From Corynebacterium mastitidis DSM 44356 (GTDB lineage Bacteria; Actinomycetota; Actinomycetes; Mycobacteriales; Mycobacteriaceae), in NCBI RefSeq assembly GCF_000375365.1, contig NZ_AQXB01000001.1:186001-250000 (forward strand): a stretch of DNA of 64,000 nt, written 5' to 3'. Position numbers and translations under genes: made by a program. This document shows, in pieces, positions 22,425-31,739 of this stretch. The notes beneath the pieces were generated by a model. The model was given only the letters and a program-made list of their open reading frames with translations. It ran no database searches and had not been told where the DNA came from. Every line of letters starts with the position of its first letter. Position 1 is the stretch's first letter.

Positions 22425-23414
22425 ATGTCCGATGCCGTTATCGCCCGCCTGGGCACCACGTACCACGAGTGGGTCCGCTCCCACCCCGACGCCGCGGATC
22501 GCTTTATCGATACCATCGAGGAACTGCTTGCCGACGCCGGCGTGACCTACGACCGCGTGGTGGCCCGGGTCAAGGCCTGGCCCTCGCTCAAGGCCAAGGC
22601 CCGCAAGCGCACCGCCGACGGCAGCCCGCTGTACCCGGAGCCCTGGAAGAACATCCACGACCTCGTGGGGGTGCGGGTAACCACCTTCCATTCCACCGAG
22701 ATCCCGGTGGCGGTCAACGTGCTCGCGCAGTCCTTCCACGTCCTGCGCTCGGTGGACAAGGCCGCGGAGACCCGCGTGTCCGGGGACTTCGGCTACGGCT
22801 CCCACCACCTGGTGCTGCGGGTGGAGGACGATTCCGACGAGCTGGAGGACTACCGGGGCATGGTCTTTGAGGTGCAGGTACGCACCGTGTTGCAGCACGC
22901 CTGGGCGGAGTTTGAGCACGACATCCGGTACAAGAGGGGCACCGGCGCCCTCGACCCGCAGGTGGACCGGGCCTTTACCCTCGCGGCGGGGCTCATCGAG
23001 CTGGCCGACCAGCAGTTCGACCAGATCGCCGCGCTCAAGGGCAGCCGCCTGGAGGCGGGCGACGAGGCGGAGCTGACCCCGGAGACGCTGCCCGGCGTGC
23101 TCACGGTGCTGCTGGAATCGCGCTTCCCGCGCTCGCGCTCGGACCACTACCGCTGGCTGCAGGAGCTGCTGAGCGCGCACGGGATCGTGCGCGTGGCGGA
23201 GCTGCGGGACCTGCTTAACGAGGCGGACGTGCGGGCCGTGCGCGCGGCCATGCAGTACCGGTACCGCCCCAGCCAGGTGCGCATCATCGACGACCTGCTC
23301 CTGCGCCGCTATGGCCGGGAACACATCGCGCTGACGGGGCGTAGCGGCAACCGCGCGCAGCAGCGGCCGCAGCGCCTGGCCCGCAGGCTCAAGGCCATGC
23401 GCTCCGCGGGATAG
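22425..23414 (+). CDS. GTP pyrophosphokinase family protein (small alarmone synthetase, RelP/RelQ type)
   Basis: 329 residues. The (p)ppGpp synthetase domain covers ~1-200: SLKAKARKR (nucleotide-binding), DLVGVRVTTFHS (metal Asp), FGYGSHHLVLRV, and FEVQVRTVLQHAWAEFEHDIRYKRG (catalytic Glu and acceptor-site motif). No HD hydrolase, TGS or ACT domain is present. A ~110-residue helical C-terminal extension follows, ending in a basic RPQRLARRLKAMRS tail. Corynebacteria carry such a gene in this region (RelP*-like). It would transfer pyrophosphate from ATP to GDP/GTP; whether it is active cannot be judged here. Confidence 0.88.
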   Translation: MSDAVIARLGTTYHEWVRSHPDAADRFIDTIEELLADAGVTYDRVVARVKAWPSLKAKARKRTADGSPLYPEPWKNIHDLVGVRVTTFHSTEIPVAVNVLAQSFHVLRSVDKAAETRVSGDFGYGSHHLVLRVEDDSDELEDYRGMVFEVQVRTVLQHAWAEFEHDIRYKRGTGALDPQVDRAFTLAAGLIELADQQFDQIAALKGSRLEAGDEAELTPETLPGVLTVLLESRFPRSRSDHYRWLQELLSAHGIVRVAELRDLLNEADVRAVRAAMQYRYRPSQVRIIDDLLLRRYGREHIALTGRSGNRAQQRPQRLARRLKAMRSAG

Positions 23415-23480
23415 CGCGCGGGCGCGGTCTTGCCGTTAGTATGGTTCCTACCGCCCGTTCCCCTGCCGAAAGGTTCGATA

Positions 23481-23576
23481 ATGTCTTTTCTTTCCACTAC
23501 CTCGGAGCGCCTCTCGGACTTCGTCCACGTGTGGGGCCTGAGCCTGACGGAGCTGCTGCGCCAGTTCGGCCTCTAA
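23481..23576 (+). CDS. putative 31-residue microprotein
   Basis: Encodes 31 residues: MSFLSTTSERLSDFVHVW followed by GLSLTELLRQFGL. GAAAGG lies 7 nt before the ATG, and a TAGTAT box upstream (about 23436-23441) could be a -10. The second half can form an amphipathic helix, and the protein has no cysteine and no signal peptide. Corynebacterial porins such as PorA and PorH are likewise tiny, leaderless amphipathic peptides, but no direct match is recognised. The gene stands alone between relP and a convergent S4 gene, so a leader-peptide role is unlikely. Confidence 0.5.
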   Translation: MSFLSTTSERLSDFVHVWGLSLTELLRQFGL

Positions 23577-23601
23577 GCTCCCCTCGGCCCCCTCAGCGGC
23601 G

Positions 23602-23994
23602 TCAGCCCCGCCCGCGCAGGCGGTCGAGCTGGCGCCGCTCCTTCTTGGTGGGGCGCCCGGCGCCGCGTTCGCGCTGCGGGAGCCGCACGAAGGCCTCGCG
23701 CGGCGGGGGCGGCGGGGTGTGATCCACGTAGCACCGGGCGGCCACCGCCGCGCCCACCCGCTTGCGCACGGTGGCGGTGACCTCCACGTCCACCTCGCGG
23801 TGGTGCGCCCACACGCGCACCCGGTCCCCCGGCACCACCTGCTGGGAGGGCTTGACGCTCTCCCCGTTGATCTTCACGTGCCCGGCGCGGCAGGCGGTGG
23901 CGGCCTCGGAGCGGGTCTTGAGCAGGCGCACGGCCCACACCCAGGCGTCGATGCGCACCGGCCCGCCGGCGGGGGTGGTATCGGACTGCGCCAT
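23602..23994 (-). CDS. S4-domain RNA-binding protein (Hsp15-like)
   Basis: 130 residues. The S4 fold covers ~13-75: RIDAWVWAVRLLKTRSEAA, CRAGHVKINGESVKPSQQVVPGDRVRV. It has a basic tail (RPTKKERRQLDRLRGRG). Proteins of this type bind structured rRNA or stalled 50S subunits. Its ATG overlaps the stop of the upstream small membrane gene by one base (TGATG). Confidence 0.88.
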   Translation of the reverse strand: MAQSDTTPAGGPVRIDAWVWAVRLLKTRSEAATACRAGHVKINGESVKPSQQVVPGDRVRVWAHHREVDVEVTATVRKRVGAAVAARCYVDHTPPPPPREAFVRLPQRERGAGRPTKKERRQLDRLRGRG

Positions 23995-24230
23995 CAGTAC
24001 TCGTCCCGGTGGTTGAGGATCCGCTTCACCTGCCGCTGGTGGTAGAACGCGGCCACCAGCGCCACGAGCACGATGGGCAGAACCAGCCACCGCGCCTCGG
24101 CGGCGAAGAGGATAACCCCCAGCGCCGCGACGCCGCCACCGCAGGACCACAGGATCATGCTGCGCAGGTGCGCCCGCACGGCCTGCTTGCGGGCCTCGAT
24201 GGGGTTGGAGGGGCTCGGCTGCATAGTCAT
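23994..24230 (-). CDS. small two-helix membrane protein
   Basis: 78 residues with two hydrophobic helices (MILWSCGGGVAALGVILFAA and WLVLPIVLVALVAAFY) flanked by basic residues and a charged C-terminus (QVKRILNHRDEY). TACACT lies 7 nt before the ATG, a leaderless arrangement. Co-translated with the S4 gene. Function unknown. Confidence 0.75.
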   Translation of the reverse strand: MTMQPSPSNPIEARKQAVRAHLRSMILWSCGGGVAALGVILFAAEARWLVLPIVLVALVAAFYHQRQVKRILNHRDEY

Positions 24231-24254
24231 GCTGACCAGTGTACTTAGCTGTAC

Positions 24255-24881
24255 TCAGCCCTCCACCCACGTGGTTCCGGCCGCCCTCGGGGCGGCGGCG
24301 CCGGAGGTCACGGCGGCGATGGTCTGAGCCAGGTCCGCGCCGCGCCCGGGGTCCGCGGCCAGGGTGAGGGTGACCTGCGCCCCGTAGTCCACCTGGGTGA
24401 CCGCCACGCCCCGGGCGCGCAGCTCCGCCTCGTAGCGCCCGGCGTGGGCGTGGGGAAGATCCAGGCGCCACAGCTCCTTGCGGGCGCGGGTGGTGCGGGT
24501 GACCAGGGGCAGGGCCTCCCCCACGGAGTTGGAGTAGGCGTGCACCAGGCCCCCTGCGCCCAGCTTGATCCCGCCGAAGTAGCGCACCACCACGGCGGCG
24601 ACGTCGAGCATCCCGGAGCCGCGAAGCTGCTCCAGCATGGGGGTTCCGGCCGTGCCGGAGGGCTCGCCGTCGTCGGAGGAGCGCTCCACCGGGTTGGAGC
24701 CCTCCACGTGGTAGATGTAGGCGCTGCAGTGGTGCCGGGCGTCCGGGTAGGTGGCGCGCACGGAATCCACGAAGGCGCGCGCCGAGGGCTCGTCGGTCAC
24801 GCGGGTGAGGTGGGTGATAAAGCGCGAGCGCTTGATCTCCAGGGTGTGCGTGACGGTCTCTGCGGCGGGGCGGGTGTACAT
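24255..24881 (-). CDS. YigZ/IMPACT family protein
   Basis: 208 residues with the UPF0029 fold: SRFITHLTRV, HHCSAYIY, SSDDGEPSGTAGTPML and VVVRYFGGIKLGAGGLVHAYSNSV. The C-terminal ~80 residues are a ferredoxin-like DUF1949-type domain. The bacterial members bind nucleic acids or nucleotides; the role is not firmly known. The ATG starts one base after the ilvA stop, so it is an operon partner of ilvA. Confidence 0.92.
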   Translation of the reverse strand: MYTRPAAETVTHTLEIKRSRFITHLTRVTDEPSARAFVDSVRATYPDARHHCSAYIYHVEGSNPVERSSDDGEPSGTAGTPMLEQLRGSGMLDVAAVVVRYFGGIKLGAGGLVHAYSNSVGEALPLVTRTTRARKELWRLDLPHAHAGRYEAELRARGVAVTQVDYGAQVTLTLAADPGRGADLAQTIAAVTSGAAAPRAAGTTWVEG

Positions 24882-24882
24882 A

Positions 24883-26160
24883 TCAGATGAGGAACTCGTA
24901 CTCCGGGCTGCCCGGGTGCAACTGCCGGCAGTCCAGGCGCGACTTCTCCATGCGCCCCAGCAGGGGCTCGAGGTCCGCGGCGGCGCCCAGTTGCAGGCCC
25001 ACCAGCGCGGTACCGGTCTCCCGGTTGTTGCGCTTGAGGTACTCGAAGCGGGTGATGTCATCCCCCGGGCCCAGCACCTCCTCCAGGAAGTGCCGCAACT
25101 GCCCGGGCTCCTGGGGGAAGCTCACCAGGAAGTAGTGCTTGAGGCCCCGGTGCACCAGGGAGCGCTCCATGATCTCGTTGTAGCGCAGGACGTCGTTGTT
25201 CCCGCCGGAGATGATGCACACCACCACCTCGCCCGGCTTGAAGCGCAGCTCGCGCAGGGCCGCCACGGAGAGCGCTCCCGCGGGCTCCGCGATGATCCCC
25301 TCGTTTTGGTACAGGTCCAGCATCTCGGTGCACACGGCGCCCTCGGAGACGTCCATCGCGTGCAGGCGCCCCAGGTTGGCCTCCACGACCTCCCAGTTGG
25401 ACTGCCCCAGGCGCTTAACGGCGGCACCGTCCACGAAGGGGTCCACGCTGTCCAGCGTCACGGGGCCGTCGTTGCGGATGGCCGCCTGGAGGGAGGCCGC
25501 GCCCCGGGGCTCCACCCCGATCACGGCGGTGCGCGGGGCCATGTCCGCGACGTAGCTGAGCACCCCGGAGAGCAGGCCCGCCCCGCCCACGGGCACCACG
25601 ATGGTGTCCAGGGCCTTGCCCTCGACGGTGAGCTGGGAGAGCACCTCGGCGGCCACGGTGCCCTGCCCGACGATGGTGGAGCGGTTGTCGAAGGGCTCGA
25701 CCACCACGGCCCCCCGGGCGGCGGCGTCGGCGCGCGCGGCCTGGGCGGCCTCGTCGAAGCTATCGCCGGTGACCACCAGCTCCACGGCGTCGCCCCCGTG
25801 CACCCGGATGCGGTCCCGCTTCTGGGCGGGCGTTTGGCGGGGCACGAAGATCTTTCCCTGGATGCCCATCGTGCGGCAGGCGTAGGCCACGCCCTGGGCG
25901 TGGTTGCCCGCGGAGGCCGCCACGATGCCCGCCGCACGATCCTCCGCGCTGAGCTGGCTCACCGCGTTCATCGCCCCGCGGATCTTGTAGGAGCGCACGT
26001 CCTGAAGATCCTCGCGCTTGAGGTAGACCCGGGCGCCCGTCGCCTCGGAGAGGCGGGGGCAGTACTGCAGGGGGGTCTGGGCGATCGTCGAGGAGATCCT
26101 CGCCTGGGCGAGCTGGATGTCCGAGGCGTGGATGGGATCGGCGGACCGCGTGCTACTCAT
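24883..26160 (-). CDS. ilvA: threonine ammonia-lyase (biosynthetic threonine dehydratase)
   Basis: 425 residues. PLP enzyme deaminating threonine to 2-oxobutanoate, the first step of isoleucine synthesis. The PLP lysine is K59 (SYKIRGAMNA), the serine loop is ASAGNHAQG and the phosphate-binding glycines are VVPVGGAGLLSG. One short ACT-like regulatory domain (~335-425) replaces the two in enterobacterial IlvA, as in other corynebacterial enzymes, which are inhibited by isoleucine. TAGAAT lies 8 nt before the ATG (26169-26174). Confidence 0.95.
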   Translation of the reverse strand: MSSTRSADPIHASDIQLAQARISSTIAQTPLQYCPRLSEATGARVYLKREDLQDVRSYKIRGAMNAVSQLSAEDRAAGIVAASAGNHAQGVAYACRTMGIQGKIFVPRQTPAQKRDRIRVHGGDAVELVVTGDSFDEAAQAARADAAARGAVVVEPFDNRSTIVGQGTVAAEVLSQLTVEGKALDTIVVPVGGAGLLSGVLSYVADMAPRTAVIGVEPRGAASLQAAIRNDGPVTLDSVDPFVDGAAVKRLGQSNWEVVEANLGRLHAMDVSEGAVCTEMLDLYQNEGIIAEPAGALSVAALRELRFKPGEVVVCIISGGNNDVLRYNEIMERSLVHRGLKHYFLVSFPQEPGQLRHFLEEVLGPGDDITRFEYLKRNNRETGTALVGLQLGAAADLEPLLGRMEKSRLDCRQLHPGSPEYEFLI

Positions 26161-26280
26161 GCTCAGGGATTCTAACCCGTCGGCGCGATACCTCCATACG
26201 GGTGGTCACTTTGGTACTTTCCGCATTGCGTCATTTATATTCCTTTAGTCAATCTGTTATCAAGAAAGGTTATGGTTCGC

Positions 26281-27360
26281 ATGAAGCGCACAGCGCTAGG
26301 CATTACCCTCGCCACCTTCGCCGCAACCCTCGCCGCACCCGGCGTGGCCCACGCCGCCCCCTCCTCGAGCGACCTGCCCACCCCGGATCACAACATCACG
26401 CTGCCGGTTCCCGAGGACCTGGCGGCCCAGGGCAGCACCGGCGTGGTGGCCACGGCCCCCTACGACGAGCCCGCTGGCGCCATCCGCACCGCCTTCGGCC
26501 AGGTCGGCCCGCACCCCGTGGCCGCCACGGCGGAGACCCACGAGTGCACCGACCTCGTGTTCTCCACCTACAACCAGATCCTGCGCTTCCAGCACGGCGT
26601 CCCCGACGGCGCCCCCTGCTACGACACCTTCCCCGCCGGGGAGGAGTCCCCCATCGGCCACAAGTTCATCTACCCGGCGGACATCGCCTCGATGGACAAG
26701 GCCCCGCTGGTGATCTTAAGCCCCGGCATCGGCGCCGAGCCCGGCCTGGTCTCCCGCCAGGCCGAGCTGTACGCCTCCCACGGCTACGTGGTGGCCCTGG
26801 GTTACTCCTTTGTGAACTGGTTTGGCTACCAGGTGGAGCGCGCCGCCGCCGAGACCATCGCCGCCAACCAGGACGCCTCCTCTCCCCTGTTCGGCAAGGT
26901 GGACACCTCGCGGACCACCCTGGTGGGCCACTCCGCCGGCGGCGGCGCCGTGGTGCGCGTCTCCGAGACCCTGGAGCAGGGCGCACAGGCCGCCGGGGAT
27001 CCGAACTTCCGCGTCACCGGCGTGGTGGCCGTCAACCCCGGCCCCGCGGACTTCGGCCTGGCCTCCCCGGCCACCACCAAGCCGGTGCTCTTCGCCCTGG
27101 CCGAGAACGAGTCCCTGGTGCCCTACCCGCTGTCCCGGATGCTCTACGACCGCGCCACCGGGCCCAAGTGGTGGGGCGTGGTCAACGGCTCCTACCACGG
27201 CACCTTCACCGGGGACCCCAGCACCAACGTGCTCGGCGGCCTGGTGCTCTCCTTCGCGGAGTACACCACCACCCACAGCCCGCGCAGCACCGAGGTCTAC
27301 GAGGGCAACGGCCTGGCCTCCGACTCCGAGCTGCACGGCGTGGAGCGCGCGGGGGTCTAG
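26281..27360 (+). CDS. secreted alpha/beta hydrolase (lipase/esterase-like)
   Basis: 359 residues. A signal peptide (MKRTALGITLATFAATLAAPGVAHAA) ends at an AHA site. The nucleophile elbow GHSAGGGAV, preceded by an oxyanion region VILSPGIGAEPG, marks a serine hydrolase similar to PET-hydrolase-like or chlorophyllase-like secreted esterases; ENESLVPY and the NGSYHGTF segment likely bring the acid and His. AGAAAGG is 2 nt from the ATG at 26272 but 11 nt from the ATG at 26281, so the second is preferred. Two cysteines (ECTDLV, APCYDTF) could form a disulfide. A good terminator follows. Confidence 0.85.
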   Translation: MKRTALGITLATFAATLAAPGVAHAAPSSSDLPTPDHNITLPVPEDLAAQGSTGVVATAPYDEPAGAIRTAFGQVGPHPVAATAETHECTDLVFSTYNQILRFQHGVPDGAPCYDTFPAGEESPIGHKFIYPADIASMDKAPLVILSPGIGAEPGLVSRQAELYASHGYVVALGYSFVNWFGYQVERAAAETIAANQDASSPLFGKVDTSRTTLVGHSAGGGAVVRVSETLEQGAQAAGDPNFRVTGVVAVNPGPADFGLASPATTKPVLFALAENESLVPYPLSRMLYDRATGPKWWGVVNGSYHGTFTGDPSTNVLGGLVLSFAEYTTTHSPRSTEVYEGNGLASDSELHGVERAGV

Positions 27361-27386
27361 GCCCTCCCCCACCGCCCGCGCCACAC

Positions 27387-27431
27387 CCCGCCGGGGGATC
27401 ACCGACCACGGTGCCTCCTGGCGGGTTTTTT
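27387..27431 (+). terminator. rho-independent terminator of the secreted hydrolase
   Basis: CCCGCC (27387-27392) pairs with GGCGGG (27420-27425). The apical CACCG-ACCA-CGGTG extends the stem, and six T residues follow. Confidence 0.85.
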
Positions 27432-27459
27432 CTTGCAGGCGGCGGTAGGCTGCACACCG

Positions 27460-28067
27460 ATGCCCTTTACACCCGTACCGTTCAAGCATGCGCTCGCGGG
27501 GGCGCTCACCCTGGCGCCCCTCAATGGGCTGTGCACCCTCATCGCCGCCGGGATAATCGACCGGCTCTGCCCACGCCGCCGCCTCGCGCCACGGCAGCGC
27601 CGCCTGCTCGGCCTGGCCTCGGGAGTGGGCGGCTCCCTCCTCCTCGCGCTGCTCACCCGCCCGCTGGTGCATCTCCAAGGCAAGCACTCCCCGCACGGGG
27701 CGGCGTCCACGGCCGCCCACCTCCTCGGCCCCGCGGCGGCGGGCGGGACGGCCGGGCTGGCCATCGCGGGCCCTCCCGCCTGGGCCGGGGCGCGCTGTGT
27801 GCCCTGCTCGGATTCCTTCCCCAGGCCTGCCTCGTCGAGCCGTGGAAGGACACCAACGAAACGCCCGAGGAGTCCGCGCGCAGGAAGCAGGAGATCTCCG
27901 AGCTGACCAGGCAGACCGTGGCGGACATCGAGGAGCACAAGCGGCAGGCGCGCAGGGAGTACCGCCGCAGGCTCGCGGAGAGGGAACGGGAGCGCCAGCG
28001 GCGCTACCGGCCTAAGAACCGGCCCCGGGTGGATATTCGGCTCTCCGAGGAGTTCTTCGAGGACTAA
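27460..28067 (+). pseudogene. membrane protein with charged C-terminal tail, disrupted by an apparent -1 frameshift
   Basis: An ATG at 27460 (MPFTPVPFKHALAGALT...) opens a frame with hydrophobic helices up to about GTAGLAIAGPPAWAGA. The frame then loses sense (CVPCSDSFPRPASS). The next frame supplies a plausible continuation, ALCALLGFLPQACLVEPWKD, followed by a long highly charged helix (EESARRKQEISELTRQTVADIEEHKRQARREY...) to the stop at 28067. The join falls at a GGGG run (27787-27790); one extra G would give a single ~202-residue protein. It may be a real mutation, a sequencing error or programmed slippage. The downstream frame has no ATG/GTG of its own near the join. TAGGCT is 8 nt before the ATG. 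Confidence 0.6.
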
Positions 28068-28113
28068 GCCCGACGCTCGGGACCGCGCGATCAGCGGCCC
28101 CGCCCCGGGCCTC

Positions 28114-31100
28114 CTAGCCCAGGATCCCCGTGCCCATCGTGGCCTTGAGGTCCCCCATCAGAGAGGCGGAGCGCTCCACCCGCAGGTGCTCGCCCAGCAC
28201 CATGAGGGTGGACTCCTCCCCGTTGACCAGCTTGAGGTAAACGTCGGACTCGCCCCGGTTGGCCACCAGCACGTCCTTGAGCTTCTTGATGTTCATGGGC
28301 GTGCACTGGTCGGTGCGCATGGTCAGCCGCAGGGGCAGGCCGCTGCCGTTGCCCGCGCCCAGCTCCGGGACCTTGAGGTCGTCGCAGAACAGGCTCGTGC
28401 GCTCGTCCCGGATGGAGACGTGCGCCTTGGCCAGGATGATGTTGTCCTCCACGATCTGCGAGCTGACCAGGGCGTAGACTTTGTTGAACACCAGCAGGTC
28501 CGTCTGCGCGCCGTTGTGATCCTCCAGCGTGACGATGGCCCAGGGCGAGCCGTCCTTCTTGGAAAAGCGCCGGTCCACGCCGGAGATGATGCCGCCGATG
28601 GTCACCTCCTGGCCGTGGCGCAGCTCGCCGCCCAGGATGGTGGTGATCGCGGTGTCCGTCTGGGCCGCCAGGGCCTCCTCGAAGCCGTCCAGGGGGTGCC
28701 CGGAGACGTAGAGGCCCAGCATCTCGCGCTCCAGCGCGAGCTTGTGCTTGCGGTCCCACTCGGCGTCGGGAACCTCGATGGCAAAGACGTTGTCCATCGC
28801 CTCGTCCTGCCCGCCGAGGCCCGCGAAGAGGTCGAACTGCCCCTTGTCCGCCGCCTTCTTGGTGGCCGTCACGGCGTCCACGGCGTCCTCGTGGATCAGC
28901 GTCAGGCCCTTGCGCGGCAGGCCGAGGGAGTCGAAGGCCCCGGCCCGGATGAGGGACTCCGTGATGCGCTTGTTGCAGGGCAACAGCTCGATCTTTTCCA
29001 GGTAGTCCCCGAAGTCCTTGTACGCGCCCTTGCTCTCCCTGGTGCGCACGATGGAGTCCACCACGTCCTTGCCCACGTTGCGGATGGCCCCCAGGCCAAA
29101 GCGGATGTCCTCGCCCACGGCCATGAAGTCGTTGTGGGACTCGTTGACGTCCGGGGAGAGCACCCTGATACCCAGGTGGCGGCAATCCGCGAGGTAGATG
29201 GCGGACTTGTCCTTCTTGTCCGCCACCGAGGAGAGCAGGGCCGCCATATACTCCGGGGCGTAGTGGGCCTTGAGGTAGGCCGTCCAGAAGGACACCAACC
29301 CGTAGCCCGCGGCGTGGGACTTGTTGAAGGCGTAGGAGGCGAAGGGCTCGATGGTGCCCCACAGGGCGTCCACCGCGGCCTTGGAGTAGCCGTTGTCCTT
29401 CATGCCCCCGGCGAACTTCTCGTACTGCTTGGCCAGCACCTCCGGTTTCTTCTTGCCCATCGCCTTGCGGAAGTTATCGGCCTCGCCGGCGGTGTAGTTG
29501 GCCACCTTCTGCGAGATGCGCATGATCTGCTCCTGGTACACGATCAGGCCGTAGGTCTCGTCCAGGATCTCGCGCAGCGGCTCCTCCAGCTCCGGGTGGA
29601 TGGGGGTAATCGGCTTGCGCCCGTTCTTGCGGTCCGCGTAGTCCCAGTGGGCGTTCACGCCCATCGGGCCGGGGCGGTACAGCGCCAGGGAGGCCACGAT
29701 GTCCTTGAATCCGGTGGGCTGCATGCGCTTGAGCAGCTCCTGCATGCCGCCGCTATCGAGCTGGAACACGCCCAGGGTGTCGCCCCGGCTCAGCAGCTTG
29801 TAGACCTCCTCGTCCTCCGTCTCCAGGGACTCCAGCAGCACCTCCTCGCCCCGGTTGGCCTTGATGTTCTCGATGGCGTCCCCGATCACGGTGAGGTTGC
29901 GCAGGCCCAGGAAGTCCATCTTCAGCAGGCCGATGGCCTCGCAGGCGGGGTAGTCCCAGCCGGTGATCAGCGCGCCGTCGGCCGCGCGCTTCCACATGGG
30001 GATGTGATCCAGCAGGGGCACGGAGGCCATGATCACCGCGCAGGCGTGCACGCCCGCCTGGCGCACCACGCCCTCCAGGCCACGGGCCGTCTCGTAGATC
30101 TGCTTGATGTCCGGGTCCGTCTCGATGAGCGAGCGCACCTCGCCCGCCTCGTTGTAGCGCTCGTGCTCGGGGTCGGTGATGCCGGAGAGCGGGATGTCCT
30201 TGGCCATGATCGCCGGGGGCAGGGCCTTGGTGATGCGGTCTGCGATCTGGTAGCCGGGCTGGCCGAACTGCACGCGGGCCGAGTCCTTGATGGCCTGCTT
30301 GGTTTTGACCGTGCCGAAGGTAATCACCTGGGCGATCTTGTCCTCGCCCCAGCGGTCCGAGGCGTAGCGGATCATCTCGCCGCGCCTGCGATCGTCGAAG
30401 TCGATATCGATATCGGGGGCCGAGGGGCGCTCCGGGTTGAGGAATCGCTCGAAAAGGAGATCGTGCTCCATCGGGTCGATGTTGGTGATCGTCAGGGCGT
30501 AGGCCACCAGGGCCCCGGCGGCGGAGCCACGGCCCGGCCCCACGCGGATGCCCACCGAGCGGGCGTGCTTGATCAGCTCCGCCACGATGAGGAAGTACGA
30601 GGGGTAGCCCTTCATGTCGATCACGCTGATCTCGTACTTGGCGCGGTCAATGTACTCCTGGGGCACCTCCCCGCCGGAGAAGCGCTCCTTGAGGCCCTCC
30701 ATCACCTCGTGGGTCAGCCAGGAGGTCGGGGTCTCCCCCTCCGGCACGTCCGCAATCGGCATGCGGTCGTGGGGGTGGTCCTCCCACAGCTCGCCGTAGT
30801 CCCCCACGCGCTCCGCGATCCACAGGGTGTTATCGCAGCCGTCGGGCACCATCTCGTCCCACAGCTCGCGCATCTGCGCGGCGGACTTGATGTAGTAGCC
30901 GTCCCCGCCGAACTTGAAGCGATCGGGGTCGTGCAGGGTCTTGCCGGTTTGCACGCACAGCATGGCCTCGTGCGGCTGGGACTGGGATTGCAGCACGTAG
31001 TGGCAGTCGTTGGTCACCAGCGGGGGCAGGCCCAGCTTGCGCCCGATCTCCAGCAGCTCGGAGCGCACCCTGGTCTCGATGTCCAGGCCGTGGTCCATCA

Positions 31101-31674
31101 GCTCCAGGAAGTAGTTGTCCTTGCCGTAGATGTCCTGCCACATCGCGGCGGCCTCGAGGGCCTTGTCGAACTGCCCCAGGCGCAGGCGCGTCTGCACGTC
31201 CCCCGAGGGGCAGCCCGTGGTGGCGATGATGCCGTCGGCGTGCTCCGCGATGAGGTCGGCGTCCATGCGCGGCCACTTGCCCAACTGCCCCTCGTAGGAG
31301 GCCATCGAGGACAGATAGAAGAGGTTGCGCAGGCCGGTGGCGTTCTCCGCGAGCATGGTCTGGTGCAGGTACGCGCCGGAGGCGGAGACGTCGTCGGACT
31401 TCTGGTGCGGCTCGCCCCAGCGCACGCGGGTCTTGTTGAAGCGCGACTCCGGGGCCATGTACGCCTCGATGCCGATGATGGGCTTGATTCCTGTTTCCAC
31501 CATCTTGCGGTAAAAGGCGTTCGAGCCGAACATGTTGCCGTGGTCGGTGATCCCCACCGCCGGCATCCCCTGGCGCTTGACCTCGTCGGCCAGCATGTCC
31601 ACCTTGGCCATCCCGTCCAGCATGGAGTATTCCGTGTGATTATGCAGGTGCACGAAGGAGGAGTTCTTGGCCAT
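28114..31674 (-). CDS. dnaE: DNA polymerase III, alpha subunit
   Basis: 1186 residues, the replicative polymerase subunit. It has an N-terminal PHP domain ([15 protein letters not shown] at ~7-21). The palm carries [16 protein letters not shown] and the catalytic aspartates [13 protein letters not shown] (D421, D423, D425). Fingers follow, then a helix-hairpin-helix region and an OB fold ([21 protein letters not shown]), with a C-terminal domain ending GTGILG. TAGACT lies exactly 7 nt before the ATG (31682-31687), a leaderless start; it diverges from rarD. Confidence 0.97.
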   Translation of the reverse strand: MAKNSSFVHLHNHTEYSMLDGMAKVDMLADEVKRQGMPAVGITDHGNMFGSNAFYRKMVETGIKPIIGIEAYMAPESRFNKTRVRWGEPHQKSDDVSASGAYLHQTMLAENATGLRNLFYLSSMASYEGQLGKWPRMDADLIAEHADGIIATTGCPSGDVQTRLRLGQFDKALEAAAMWQDIYGKDNYFLELMDHGLDIETRVRSELLEIGRKLGLPPLVTNDCHYVLQSQSQPHEAMLCVQTGKTLHDPDRFKFGGDGYYIKSAAQMRELWDEMVPDGCDNTLWIAERVGDYGELWEDHPHDRMPIADVPEGETPTSWLTHEVMEGLKERFSGGEVPQEYIDRAKYEISVIDMKGYPSYFLIVAELIKHARSVGIRVGPGRGSAAGALVAYALTITNIDPMEHDLLFERFLNPERPSAPDIDIDFDDRRRGEMIRYASDRWGEDKIAQVITFGTVKTKQAIKDSARVQFGQPGYQIADRITKALPPAIMAKDIPLSGITDPEHERYNEAGEVRSLIETDPDIKQIYETARGLEGVVRQAGVHACAVIMASVPLLDHIPMWKRAADGALITGWDYPACEAIGLLKMDFLGLRNLTVIGDAIENIKANRGEEVLLESLETEDEEVYKLLSRGDTLGVFQLDSGGMQELLKRMQPTGFKDIVASLALYRPGPMGVNAHWDYADRKNGRKPITPIHPELEEPLREILDETYGLIVYQEQIMRISQKVANYTAGEADNFRKAMGKKKPEVLAKQYEKFAGGMKDNGYSKAAVDALWGTIEPFASYAFNKSHAAGYGLVSFWTAYLKAHYAPEYMAALLSSVADKKDKSAIYLADCRHLGIRVLSPDVNESHNDFMAVGEDIRFGLGAIRNVGKDVVDSIVRTRESKGAYKDFGDYLEKIELLPCNKRITESLIRAGAFDSLGLPRKGLTLIHEDAVDAVTATKKAADKGQFDLFAGLGGQDEAMDNVFAIEVPDAEWDRKHKLALEREMLGLYVSGHPLDGFEEALAAQTDTAITTILGGELRHGQEVTIGGIISGVDRRFSKKDGSPWAIVTLEDHNGAQTDLLVFNKVYALVSSQIVEDNIILAKAHVSIRDERTSLFCDDLKVPELGAGNGSGLPLRLTMRTDQCTPMNIKKLKDVLVANRGESDVYLKLVNGEESTLMVLGEHLRVERSASLMGDLKATMGTGILG

Positions 31675-31727
31675 GCCGCTCAGTCTATCGGCTAGGGCAA
31701 ATCTCCCCGCCCCGCCGCGGCAGGGGC

Positions 31728-31733
31728 TACAGT
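31728..31733 (+). promoter_or_regulatory. -10 box of rarD
   Basis: TACAGT, 6 nt before the ATG at 31740. Together with TAGACT for dnaE on the other strand (31682-31687) it makes a compact divergent promoter pair. Confidence 0.55.
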
Positions 31734-31739
31734 AACCGC

